A stretch of DNA of 64,000 nt, from NCBI RefSeq assembly GCF_040436405.1, contig NZ_AP031575.1, positions 3,213,501 to 3,277,500 of the forward strand. The letters are read 5' to 3'. Positions 46,578-54,719 of the stretch are shown in pieces (position 1 is the first letter of the stretch; every line of letters starts with the position of its first letter). This DNA comes from Marinomonas sp. THO17 (GTDB lineage Bacteria > Pseudomonadota > Gammaproteobacteria > Pseudomonadales > Marinomonadaceae). The notes beneath the pieces were generated by a model. It was not told where the DNA came from. It saw only the letters and a list, made by a program, of their open reading frames with translations, and searched no databases. Both the position numbers and the translations under genes were made by a program.

Positions 46578-46594
46578 TTGGCATCATAATTGCT
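46578..46594 (+). promoter_or_regulatory. Sigma-54 promoter of flgB
   Basis: TTGGCATCATAATTGCT matches the sigma-54 consensus (YTGGCACG-N4-TTGCW) with GG and GC 12 bp apart, lying 40 bp before flgB. Sigma-54 control of rod and hook genes through an FlrC/FleQ-type activator is standard in Vibrio and Pseudomonas. Confidence 0.8.
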
Positions 46595-46633
46595 TTATAC
46601 AAAACATCTTAGAAAAATTGGATTAAGAGTAAA

Positions 46634-47026
46634 ATGGCGATTTCCTTTGCCGGTGCCTTTGCTGGCCATGATAAAGCGTTAGAGTTTCGTAGTGCGCGTG
46701 CGGCCGTTTTGGCAAATAACATTGCCAACGCAGATACGCCTAATTACAAAGCGCGTGACATTAGTTTCAATGCATCGCTTAACAACGAAATGAGACGTTT
46801 GCAATTAAAAGGAACCAATGCTCGTCATTTTACCGAATCAGCTGAGACGGAATTGACTGGCGATTTGCTTTATCGCAACCCAAGTCAGCCTTCTCTTGAT
46901 GGAAACACAGTAGACATGCAAAGAGAGCAGGCAGAATACGCACAAAACTCTTTGCAGTTCGACACCAGTTTTATGTTTTTAGATAGAAAAATCAGTGGCA
47001 TGAAAAAAGCACTGACTGGGAATTAA
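46634..47026 (+). CDS. flgB: Flagellar proximal rod protein FlgB
   Basis: Proximal rod subunit assembled in the periplasm. The 130-residue protein has the axial-family N-terminal signature VLANNIANADTPNYKARDISF, a short middle part and the C-terminal helix (QAEYAQNSLQFDTSFMFLDRKI). No cleavable signal is present, as it is exported by the flagellar type III system. Its stop overlaps the flgC start region. First gene of the sigma-54 operon flgBCDE. Confidence 0.96.
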   Translation: MAISFAGAFAGHDKALEFRSARAAVLANNIANADTPNYKARDISFNASLNNEMRRLQLKGTNARHFTESAETELTGDLLYRNPSQPSLDGNTVDMQREQAEYAQNSLQFDTSFMFLDRKISGMKKALTGN

Positions 47027-47481
47027 TGATTATGTCTTTGAGTAATATTTTTACCATATCCGGTTCGGCAATGAGTGCTCAGACAGTACGACTGAATACC
47101 GTGGCGAGTAATATGGCAAACGTAGACAGTGCAGCCAGTTCTGCGGATCAGACTTATCGTGCTCGCAAGCCTGTTTTTTCTCAAATGATGAATGACTCTA
47201 TGCGTAAGCGGGGTTGGGGATCCACCAAATTGGACAACACAGGTGCGGGTGTGGGCGTCAAAGTGGATGCGATAGTTGAGTCAGATGCACCCTTGCAGCC
47301 AAGATACGAGCCAGATCATCCGATGGCAAATGAAGAGGGTTATGTGTTTTATCCAAACGTTAATCCGATGGAAGAGATGGCTGACATGATGTCTGCGTCG
47401 CGTTCCTTTCAGACTAATGTAGACGTTATGAACTCAGCGAAAAGCATGATGCAGAAAATGCTCACGCTTGGGCAGTCCTAG
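47026..47481 (+). CDS. flgC: Flagellar proximal rod protein FlgC
   Basis: Rod subunit following FlgB. The 151-residue frame can begin at ATG 47026 (overlapping the flgB stop by one base) or at ATG 47032, which gives a more typical start MSLSNIFTISGSAM. The axial N-terminal motif TVASNMANVDSA and the C-terminal helix (EEMADMMSASRSFQTNVDVM) are clear. Coupled to flgB. Confidence 0.95.
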   Translation: MIMSLSNIFTISGSAMSAQTVRLNTVASNMANVDSAASSADQTYRARKPVFSQMMNDSMRKRGWGSTKLDNTGAGVGVKVDAIVESDAPLQPRYEPDHPMANEEGYVFYPNVNPMEEMADMMSASRSFQTNVDVMNSAKSMMQKMLTLGQS

Positions 47482-47491
47482 GAGCAGATAG

Positions 47492-48196
47492 ATGGCAAAT
47501 ATATCTGATAAAAATGGCTTAAGTGGTCTGATCTCGCAATACGGTACTGATGCGGCAAAATCCAAAGCTGGTATAGAAAAGCCCGAGGTAAAGTCGGAAA
47601 GCGCAGCCTTGGCAGATCAAAATGTATTTCTTAAGTTATACATTGAGCAGTTAAAGGGACAAGATCCGACAGCGCCTCAGGATGCAAATGACATGGTGGC
47701 TCAAATGTCACAGTTTAGTTCCTTAGAGAGATTGACCAGTATTTCCGATCAATTGGAAACCATGGCGACATCATTGACATCCAATCAGGCATTAAGCGCT
47801 TCGACCTTGGTAGGCAAGTCCATTCTTATGGATGGTAATAAGGCCAAAATGGTAGAAGGCTCTGATCCTTTGCTAGTGAAAGCCGTGGTGCCGGAGTCAT
47901 CTAAGAGCGCAGTGATTAAAGTTTATGATGCTGACAATAAGTTGGTTAGAACGGCACCAATGGATACAGGCGAATTTAGCTGGGATAAATTGGATGATGA
48001 GGGGAATCCTTTGCCGGCAGGTGAGTATCGCTTTGTCGCTACCTCGACTGATGCGCAAGGAGAGACATCCTCTATGTCAACGCGTGTACCAACTCGAATT
48101 CAAGGTGTCACCATCAATGGTGAAGATGGCACCGTCTTGAACGTGGAGAACCACGGCAAGATTAAATTAACAAAAGAACTAGAAATCTTAGGGTAA
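47492..48196 (+). CDS. flgD: Hook-capping protein FlgD
   Basis: Scaffold that caps the growing hook and is absent from the finished structure. The 234-residue protein has the N-terminal conserved LADQNVFLKLYIEQLKGQDPTAPQDANDMVAQMSQFSSLE-type segment (about 35-80), then a FlgD Ig-like/tudor pair (about 105-225, with AVIKVYDADNKLVRT and LPAGEYRFVA). It is 10 bp after flgC and 12 bp before flgE. Confidence 0.95.
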   Translation: MANISDKNGLSGLISQYGTDAAKSKAGIEKPEVKSESAALADQNVFLKLYIEQLKGQDPTAPQDANDMVAQMSQFSSLERLTSISDQLETMATSLTSNQALSASTLVGKSILMDGNKAKMVEGSDPLLVKAVVPESSKSAVIKVYDADNKLVRTAPMDTGEFSWDKLDDEGNPLPAGEYRFVATSTDAQGETSSMSTRVPTRIQGVTINGEDGTVLNVENHGKIKLTKELEILG

Positions 48197-48208
48197 CTGG
48201 AGAGCGTT

Positions 48209-49906
48209 ATGGGATTTAATACTGCACTGTCTGGCATTAAAGCCTCGGCTGATTATTTGGGTGTTACGGGTAATAACATTGCCAACGCCGATACCACTGG
48301 CTTTAAGAAATCACGCATTGAATTTGATGACTTATACAATACCAGTGTACTGGGCGCGGGCAGCGGTAACAGTATTGGCTCTGGTGTAAGTGTGAGTAAA
48401 GTGGCGCAAGAATTTTCGCCCGGTAACCTTTCCTATACAGATAACAATCTGGATTTGGCTGTTGATGGTGAGGGCTTTTTTGTATTGGATGCGGGGATAG
48501 CGCAATCTTATACACGAGCTGGTAACTTTAAATTGGATGAAAACGGTTTTCTTGTTACTAATACAGGCAGCCATGTACAAGGCTTTAATGCCGTTGACGG
48601 TGTTGTTGGAGGAAATCTGGATGATTTGCGGATACCAACGGAAAGAATCCCGCCTGAACCCACGAGTGAGATGGAGCTTCAAATCAATCTAAACTCTAAA
48701 AGTGAGGATGTCCCTCCATTTATAAAGGTGGATTTCGATCCGTTGGACCCTGATACTTTTAATTATACACAAACTCAAGGTGTTGCCGATGCCAATGGTA
48801 ATACGCACATTGTTACTTATTACTACGCAAAAAGTGAGTTACCAAACACCTACCGAGTATATGCCACGGTAGACGGCAATCTTACAGATGATACGGGTGC
48901 CGCTTTCTTGCCAGAGACCTACGCAACTTACAATTCTGCGGAGGGTGGAAAGGATTTTAACGGTGATGGCATTAATGAGGCCCCTTTCGAACTATTGTAT
49001 TTGGGCGGAGCTAATCCTGGTGTGGCGGATATTGTGGCAGGAACCAGAACCCCAATAACCATTACTGGCACCCTAGGTGGTGCTGCACTTACTACCACAT
49101 TGACGCCTGAAAATGTGCGAAATCCAAGTTCTGTTGCTCGTGAGGCATTTGATGCATTGGATCCTGATACTTATACCTATGGTAATACTCGAACGATTTA
49201 TGACTCTTTGGGTGAACCCCATACTATTGGTTACTACTTTGTTAAGCAGGGTGAAGATAATACCTACGAGATGAGGGTGACCGTGGATGGTGAAGAAACG
49301 TTTGAAGATCCGCTTACTGGAATGGAGACTCGTTTCCTTGAGGAGGACACCTCGATACGTTTTGACAACGCAGGGAACTTGATGGGGGCATACAGAGGTT
49401 TACCGCCATTTGAGGTGACTCAACCTATTAGTCTTGAAATTGTTGGTCTGGATCCAACTAATCGCACGCGTATTACTCCGATCGATATGGTTGGGTCTAC
49501 ACAATATGCCCTTGAAAATACAGATACTTTTGAACAGGATGGTTTTTCGGCTGGTGAGCTACAAGGGGTTTCTTTTGATGTTGATGGCTTGTTAATTGCC
49601 AGTTATACCAACCAACAAACGGCAACACTTGGCCAGGTTGCCTTGGCAACCTTTGACAGTACTGATGGTTTGGTGCCGACAGGTCATACTTCGTGGTTAG
49701 CGAGTAAAGGGTCAGGCCCAGCTGATATTGGTCGTCCAAACAGCGGAACCTTGGGTAAAATTCAGGGGGGAGCATTAGAGGAATCGAACGTTGATTTGAC
49801 GGCAGAACTGGTCTCTTTAATCGAGGCTCAGCGTAATTATCAAGCGAACAGTAAAACATTAGAAACAGAAAATACTGTTACGCAAACTATAATAAATCTA
49901 CGTTAA
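48209..49906 (+). CDS. flgE: Flagellar hook protein FlgE, enlarged by an internal duplication
   Basis: Builds the hook that joins the basal body to the filament. At 565 residues it is well above the roughly 400-450 usual. The N-terminal axial motif GNNIANADTTGFKKSR and the C-terminal EESNVDLTAELVSLIEAQRNYQANSK helix are normal. The enlargement comes from a repeated domain: residues about 174-224 (VDFDPLDPDTFNYTQ ... YRVYATVDG) and about 312-361 (EAFDALDPDTYTYGN ... YEMRVTVDG) are homologous, and the classical hook protein has this unit once. Between them lies a Gly/Asp-rich linker. It ends at a strong terminator. Confidence 0.94.
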   Translation: MGFNTALSGIKASADYLGVTGNNIANADTTGFKKSRIEFDDLYNTSVLGAGSGNSIGSGVSVSKVAQEFSPGNLSYTDNNLDLAVDGEGFFVLDAGIAQSYTRAGNFKLDENGFLVTNTGSHVQGFNAVDGVVGGNLDDLRIPTERIPPEPTSEMELQINLNSKSEDVPPFIKVDFDPLDPDTFNYTQTQGVADANGNTHIVTYYYAKSELPNTYRVYATVDGNLTDDTGAAFLPETYATYNSAEGGKDFNGDGINEAPFELLYLGGANPGVADIVAGTRTPITITGTLGGAALTTTLTPENVRNPSSVAREAFDALDPDTYTYGNTRTIYDSLGEPHTIGYYFVKQGEDNTYEMRVTVDGEETFEDPLTGMETRFLEEDTSIRFDNAGNLMGAYRGLPPFEVTQPISLEIVGLDPTNRTRITPIDMVGSTQYALENTDTFEQDGFSAGELQGVSFDVDGLLIASYTNQQTATLGQVALATFDSTDGLVPTGHTSWLASKGSGPADIGRPNSGTLGKIQGGALEESNVDLTAELVSLIEAQRNYQANSKTLETENTVTQTIINLR

Positions 49907-49936
49907 AAAAATTTTCTGGAGAGAGAAGTTTAATGG

Positions 49937-49968
49937 CCGAAGCGGCATGTCTGCTTCGGTTTTTTTTT
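49937..49968 (+). terminator. flgE terminator
   Basis: The stem CCGAAGC/GCTTCGG (49937-49943 with 49953-49959) is followed by nine T. It ends flgBCDE, and flgF has its own sigma-54 site immediately behind. Confidence 0.9.
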
Positions 49969-49980
49969 GTTTTTAATAAG

Positions 49981-49997
49981 TTGGTACGCTTTTTGAA
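49981..49997 (+). promoter_or_regulatory. Candidate sigma-54 promoter of flgF
   Basis: TTGGTACG-CTTT-TTGAA has the right spacing and a good -24 half; the -12 half has GA instead of GC. It lies 42 bp before flgF, directly after the flgE terminator, which makes an own promoter necessary. Confidence 0.5.
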
Positions 49998-50038
49998 AGA
50001 AGGTTAACAAGATAGCCTAATTTTGATGGGAGCAGGCA

Positions 50039-50782
50039 ATGGATAAAGCATTATATTTGGCGATGAGTGGAGGCGTGCAGACTATGAATGCACAAGCCAT
50101 TCATGCCAATAACCTAGCCAATGTGAATACCACTGGATTTCGTTCGGATTTTGAGCAAGCCCGCGCTATGCAAGTCTATGGAGACTATTACCCTAGCCGT
50201 GTTTACGCTATGACGGAGAATCCAGCTACGCGATATACCCAAGGGGATATGATTCAAACAGACCGGAATCTGGATGTGGCAATCAATGGTGAAGGCTTTA
50301 TTACGGTTTATGATGAGAATGGTCAAGAGGCGTATACACGTGCCGGTGACTTGCAAATTAATGCCGCTGGGCAATTAGTAACGGGACGAGGTTTGCCTGT
50401 TGCCGGTGTTGGAGGCCCAATTTTTCTTCCGCCGGTAGATAACATAAATATTATGGCAGACGGTTCCATCTCCGTGGTTCCACAAGGTGGTGCTGCTAAT
50501 GAAGTGGCGGTGATCAATCAAATTAAGCTGGTAAACCCAGACAGTCAAAATATCCGTAAAGGTCAGGATGGTTTGATACATACCAAGAATGGCGAGTTTC
50601 TTGAGCCCGACCTCAATGTTCAGTTAGTCAGTGGTTTTGTTGAAGGCAGTAATGTAAACGCGGTTGAGGAGATGACGCACATTATGAACTTGGCAAGGCG
50701 TTTTGAAATGAATGTCAAAATGATGGATACAGTGAGTGAGAATGGCAATGCTTCTGCGCGTATTTTGCAGCGTACCGCTTAA
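50039..50782 (+). CDS. flgF: Flagellar proximal rod protein FlgF
   Basis: Rod subunit. The 247-residue protein begins DKALYLAMSGGVQTMNAQ, has the axial motif HANNLANVNTTGFRSDFEQAR, the conserved hook-basal-body middle LDVAINGEGFITVYDENGQEAYTRAGDL, and the C-terminal GSNVNAVEEMTHIMNLARRFEMN helix. First gene of flgFGHIJ. Confidence 0.96.
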   Translation: MDKALYLAMSGGVQTMNAQAIHANNLANVNTTGFRSDFEQARAMQVYGDYYPSRVYAMTENPATRYTQGDMIQTDRNLDVAINGEGFITVYDENGQEAYTRAGDLQINAAGQLVTGRGLPVAGVGGPIFLPPVDNINIMADGSISVVPQGGAANEVAVINQIKLVNPDSQNIRKGQDGLIHTKNGEFLEPDLNVQLVSGFVEGSNVNAVEEMTHIMNLARRFEMNVKMMDTVSENGNASARILQRTA

Positions 50783-50831
50783 CTAATATTTGATTAACCA
50801 ATCAATTTACAGATTAGAGAAAGAGACAGTT

Positions 50832-51617
50832 ATGAATTCAGCATTATGGGTAAGTAAAACCGGCTTGAGTGCTATGGACAAGCAGCTTAACGTGGTTGCC
50901 AACAATTTGGCGAACGTTTCGACTACTGCATTCAAAAAAGACCGTGCGGTATTCGAAGATCTTATGTACAAAACGGTTCGTGCACCAGGTGGATTAAGTG
51001 CGCAAAATGCTGAGCTGCCTTCAGGCTTACAGTTGGGAACGGGGGTAAAGGTTGGCGCAACACAAAAAGACTTCTCTAGCGGCGATTATAATATGACGGA
51101 TCGTCAGTTAGATATTGCCATTCAAGGGAAAGGCTTTTTCCAAGTGGTACAGCCTGACGGAACCATGGCTTATACTCGTGATGGTAGTTTTCAGTTGAAC
51201 AGTGAAGGGCAAATCGCTACGTCCGGGGGCTTGGTGTTGGAGCCTGGAATTCAGATTGATCCTAATGTGTTAGAAATTATTGTCGCGGACGATGGCGTGG
51301 TTTCTGTCAGAGTGAGTGGTGAGACTGACCCTCAAGAAGTTGGGGCAATTAACCTGGCGGGTTTTATTAATCCAACTGGTTTGAACTCAATTGGGCAAAA
51401 CCTCTTTACTGAAACCAATGCCAGTGGCCCGCCAATTGTGGCTGCTCCAGGTGAGGACTCTCTTGGTTCTTTAGGGCAAGGCATGTTAGAGGCATCTAAC
51501 GTGAATTCCATCGAAGAATTGGTAAATATGATTACCACTCAGCGTGCTTACGAGATGAATTCGAAAGTTATTTCCTCAGCGGATGGCATGATGAGCTTTG
51601 CGATTCAGCAGTTATAA
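50832..51617 (+). CDS. flgG: Flagellar distal rod protein FlgG
   Basis: Forms the distal rod. ATG 50832 gives the conserved 261 residues starting NSALWVSKTGLSAMDKQLN; the frame is open upstream to 50790 without a ribosome site. Motifs are VANNLANVSTTAFKKDRAVFEDL, LDIAIQGKGFFQVVQPDGT and the end EELVNMITTQRAYEMNSKVISSAD. Highly conserved family. Confidence 0.97.
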   Translation: MNSALWVSKTGLSAMDKQLNVVANNLANVSTTAFKKDRAVFEDLMYKTVRAPGGLSAQNAELPSGLQLGTGVKVGATQKDFSSGDYNMTDRQLDIAIQGKGFFQVVQPDGTMAYTRDGSFQLNSEGQIATSGGLVLEPGIQIDPNVLEIIVADDGVVSVRVSGETDPQEVGAINLAGFINPTGLNSIGQNLFTETNASGPPIVAAPGEDSLGSLGQGMLEASNVNSIEELVNMITTQRAYEMNSKVISSADGMMSFAIQQL

Positions 51618-51630
51618 TGAAGAGTAGTGG

Positions 51631-52482
51631 ATGATGAAGATTAAACTTTTTCTATTGGCTTTACTCAGCTCTTGTCTTACCGGTTGTTTGACTTGGGATA
51701 TTGATCAGCAGGCGGTGGCGAATGCAGCGGCTGCTGGAGCTGTTGGGGCTGTGGCAGAGGCCGTGGCTGAAGCTGTTGCAGATAATAATGAAGCTGATGA
51801 AGAAGAGGAAGACGCTGAAGAGCCGAGAAAGGGGTTTGTGCCGGATCCTAATGATCCGCTGAATGGTCCAGAAATAGTGACAGCTATTGAACAAGATGAT
51901 CCGTATTACACACCAATTTACCCGAATGATATGACATCGGCGCAAGCACCAACGGGTGGCATTTATCAGACGTCTATGGGGGATGTTTTCTTTGGTGATC
52001 AAAAGGCCAGTAAAGTCGGCGATATATTGACGATCAACCTAAATGAAACCACGACTTCCACAAAAGCGAATGCGGCGTCTGTGTCTAAATCCTCTTCTGC
52101 GACCATTGAGAACCCAACGGTGCTTGGTCAGGAATTAAGAATGGATACTAGCTTGCCACAACAAGGGACAGATTTTTCCGGAAACGCGTCAGCAAACCAG
52201 AATAATAGTTTAAGTGGTACTATTACGGTAACGGTATATAAGACCTATTCAAATGGTTTGCTGGCAGTACGTGGCGAGAAGTGGTTACGCTTGAATCAGG
52301 GTGATGAGTATATTCGCTTTTCAGGGCTAGTACGTAAACAAGATATTTCGCCTAATAATACTGTTGAGTCACAACGTGTTGCGGATGCGAGAATCACATA
52401 CTCAGGTACGGGTGAAGTGGCTGCTGGTAGTGAACAAGGTTGGGTAAGTCGTTTATTAAACTCAAGAGATATGCCTAATTAG
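51631..52482 (+). CDS. flgH: Flagellar L-ring lipoprotein FlgH with an acidic N-terminal insert
   Basis: Outer-membrane ring around the rod. The 283-residue protein (about 230 usual) has a lipobox LTGC with Cys19. Between residues about 24 and 80 there is an added stretch: an Ala/Val-rich helix ([20 protein letters not shown]) and then a Glu/Asp run ([16 protein letters not shown]). The conserved L-ring body begins around [27 protein letters not shown] and ends [21 protein letters not shown]. The insert is not seen in enterobacterial FlgH. Either of two adjacent ATGs (51631, 51634) could be used. Confidence 0.93.
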   Translation: MMKIKLFLLALLSSCLTGCLTWDIDQQAVANAAAAGAVGAVAEAVAEAVADNNEADEEEEDAEEPRKGFVPDPNDPLNGPEIVTAIEQDDPYYTPIYPNDMTSAQAPTGGIYQTSMGDVFFGDQKASKVGDILTINLNETTTSTKANAASVSKSSSATIENPTVLGQELRMDTSLPQQGTDFSGNASANQNNSLSGTITVTVYKTYSNGLLAVRGEKWLRLNQGDEYIRFSGLVRKQDISPNNTVESQRVADARITYSGTGEVAAGSEQGWVSRLLNSRDMPN

Positions 52483-52544
52483 TAGAATCAGCTAACGTGA
52501 GAGAGAAAAATAAGAAGCAAGGTCTTTTTAAAATGGGTGACCGA

Positions 52545-53633
52545 ATGAAACGTATTGTATTGTTGATCATGTGCCTTTGGGTGGTTTCTGTTCAGGCCGA
52601 ACGCTTAAAAGACATTGCTAGTGTGCAAGGGGTGCGCGATAACCAGTTATTTGGTTACGGACTGGTGATTGGTTTAAATGGTACGGGTGACAGTACACCA
52701 TTCACCAATCAAAGCTTTGCGAGTATGTTGTCTCGTTTTGGCGTTACCTTACCTGAAGGGGTGAGCGCTACTTCACAGAATGTGGCTGCGGTTTCCCTTA
52801 CCGCAACCTTACCAGCCTTCGCTAAACCGGGTCAGAAAATTGATGTGACAGCTTCGTCTATCGGTAATGCCAGTGCGTTAAGTGGCGGAACTTTGTTGTT
52901 GTCCACATTAAAAGGAGCAGATGGTGCTGTGTATGCCATCGCTCAAGGCAATGTGGTCGTAGGCGGTTTGGGGGCTAACGGTGCTGATGGTTCTCGTATT
53001 TCAGGTAATGTGCCTACTGTTGGGAGAATTCCTAATGGGGCGAGTGTGGAGCGTATAGTGCCCAGTAGTTTTAACCGTGGAGATACTCTGACATTTAATT
53101 TGAATCGTCCCGATTTTACTACCGCCAAACATGTTTCTGACAAGATTAACGATTTGCTGGGGGCCGGTGTGGCAACGACTCTTGATGCGACTTCGATCCG
53201 AGTATCCGCGCCAAGAGATCCTAGCCAGCGAGTAACCTTTTTGTCGATATTGGAAAACTTGGAAGTGGATGTGGCCGAAGAGCGTGCTCGTATTGTGGTG
53301 AATTCACGAACCGGTACCATTATTATTGGTCAGCATGTTAAGGTCTCACCTGCCGCTATTACTCATGGTAGCCTTACTGTCACCATCACAGAAGTACCGC
53401 CACAAGTCGGGCAAGATGGTACGGTGACGGGCGGAGAAACCATTGTTTCTCCTCGAGCTGGAATTGATATTGCCGAGGACAGTGGGCATATGTTTATGTT
53501 TGATCCCGGCGCGTCGTTGAATGATATTGTTCGTGCCGTCAATCAAGTGGGTGCGGCTCCGGGAGATGTCATGGCGATCTTGGAAGGATTGAAGCAAGCA
53601 GGTGCGATTAACGCTGATCTGGTGGTGATTTAA
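52545..53633 (+). CDS. flgI: Flagellar P-ring protein FlgI
   Basis: Forms the periplasmic ring in the peptidoglycan layer. From ATG 52545 the product has 362 residues with a normal Sec signal peptide ([18 protein letters not shown]), followed by [31 protein letters not shown], the family hallmark. ATG 52533 is an alternative 4 codons upstream, and a frame start at 52497 would hide the signal peptide. The central [16 protein letters not shown] and the end [25 protein letters not shown] are conserved. Confidence 0.95.
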   Translation: MKRIVLLIMCLWVVSVQAERLKDIASVQGVRDNQLFGYGLVIGLNGTGDSTPFTNQSFASMLSRFGVTLPEGVSATSQNVAAVSLTATLPAFAKPGQKIDVTASSIGNASALSGGTLLLSTLKGADGAVYAIAQGNVVVGGLGANGADGSRISGNVPTVGRIPNGASVERIVPSSFNRGDTLTFNLNRPDFTTAKHVSDKINDLLGAGVATTLDATSIRVSAPRDPSQRVTFLSILENLEVDVAEERARIVVNSRTGTIIIGQHVKVSPAAITHGSLTVTITEVPPQVGQDGTVTGGETIVSPRAGIDIAEDSGHMFMFDPGASLNDIVRAVNQVGAAPGDVMAILEGLKQAGAINADLVVI

Positions 53634-53635
53634 TT

Positions 53636-54610
53636 ATGATCAATTCAGTACCACCCAAGCAAGACTTCTTTGCTGACTTTTCCTCTTTGACGGATTTAAA
53701 AACCAAAGCTAAGAAGGATCCAGATGCTGCGTTGCAAGAGGTTGCCCAGCAGTTCGAGTCGATTTTTATTAATATGTTATTGAAGAATATGCGCAGCACT
53801 AATGAGGCAATTGGTGATGGCTTATTTTCAAGTGCGCAGACCAAACAATATCAGGACCTGATGGACTCTCAGATGGCACAAAGTATGGCCAAATCAGGAG
53901 GCATAGGTTTGGCAGATGCCCTAGTGCGTCAATACCAGACGCAGCAACAGAATCGTATCAGTCAGCCTGAGGCATCGGGTCTTGATGATACAGAATTTCT
54001 TAATCAAGTTGCCAAGCAAGATATGATTCGCATTCAGGCGCTTGCAAAACAAGCTTCTTCTGAGTTTATTGAAGCCATTCAGCAAGAAGGCGACGTCACA
54101 GAAAGTCAGCAGCTGAGTAAGCCTTCTGCTTTATCTGTGGTGTTTCGTTCCCCGCAAGAGTTTGTGGATACCTTGTGGCCTTATGCACAACAAGCAGCTG
54201 AAAAGCTTGGCGTCAATCCTAAGGCGATTCTTGCACAAGCCGCTTTGGAGACGGGCTGGGGGAAATATCCAATCGCTAAAGAGGATGGTACGGCAAGTTT
54301 TAATTTGTTTGGTATAAAAGCGGATAATCGTTGGTCTGGTGATCGTGCTGTGGTGAGTACTTTGGAATTTCGTGATGGGGTTGCGCAGCGTGAGAAAGCA
54401 GCCTTTCGAGCGTACGATTCTTTTTCTCATAGCTTCAATGATTATGCTGATTTCTTGACTTCCAGTGAGCGGTATAAAGATGCCTTAGGTGCTGGAGACG
54501 ACGCGTCAAAGTTTGCCGCTTCCCTGCAATCTGGTGGTTATGCTACCGACCCTCAATATGCTCAAAAGATAGATAACATCTTGTCTAGTCAATGGTTTGA
54601 GCGTCTTTAG
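53636..54610 (+). CDS. flgJ: Peptidoglycan hydrolase and rod-cap protein FlgJ
   Basis: Opens the peptidoglycan for rod passage. The 324-residue bifunctional form has the N-terminal rod-binding domain (about 25-110, EVAQQFESIFINMLLKNMR ... GGIGLADALVRQYQ) and a C-terminal glucosaminidase domain (about 170-320) with catalytic Glu in AQAALETGWGKYPI and the FLTSSERYKDALG region. It starts 2 bp after flgI. The linker between domains is Gln/Ser-rich. Confidence 0.95.
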   Translation: MINSVPPKQDFFADFSSLTDLKTKAKKDPDAALQEVAQQFESIFINMLLKNMRSTNEAIGDGLFSSAQTKQYQDLMDSQMAQSMAKSGGIGLADALVRQYQTQQQNRISQPEASGLDDTEFLNQVAKQDMIRIQALAKQASSEFIEAIQQEGDVTESQQLSKPSALSVVFRSPQEFVDTLWPYAQQAAEKLGVNPKAILAQAALETGWGKYPIAKEDGTASFNLFGIKADNRWSGDRAVVSTLEFRDGVAQREKAAFRAYDSFSHSFNDYADFLTSSERYKDALGAGDDASKFAASLQSGGYATDPQYAQKIDNILSSQWFERL

Positions 54611-54637
54611 AAAGAATTTTTTGGGCTTTTTATTAAG

Positions 54638-54654
54638 TTGGTAAGCTTCTTGCT
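54638..54654 (+). promoter_or_regulatory. Sigma-54 promoter of flgK-flgL
   Basis: TTGGTAAG-CTTC-TTGCT has both sigma-54 boxes (GG and GC 12 bp apart) 66 bp before flgK, in the 109-bp gap after flgJ. Confidence 0.7.
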
Positions 54655-54719
54655 ATCTCTAGCTATTGTAGGAATTTTTTCTGCAATTTGATTTTTAATT
54701 TAGGCTAGAGGTGTGAGCT

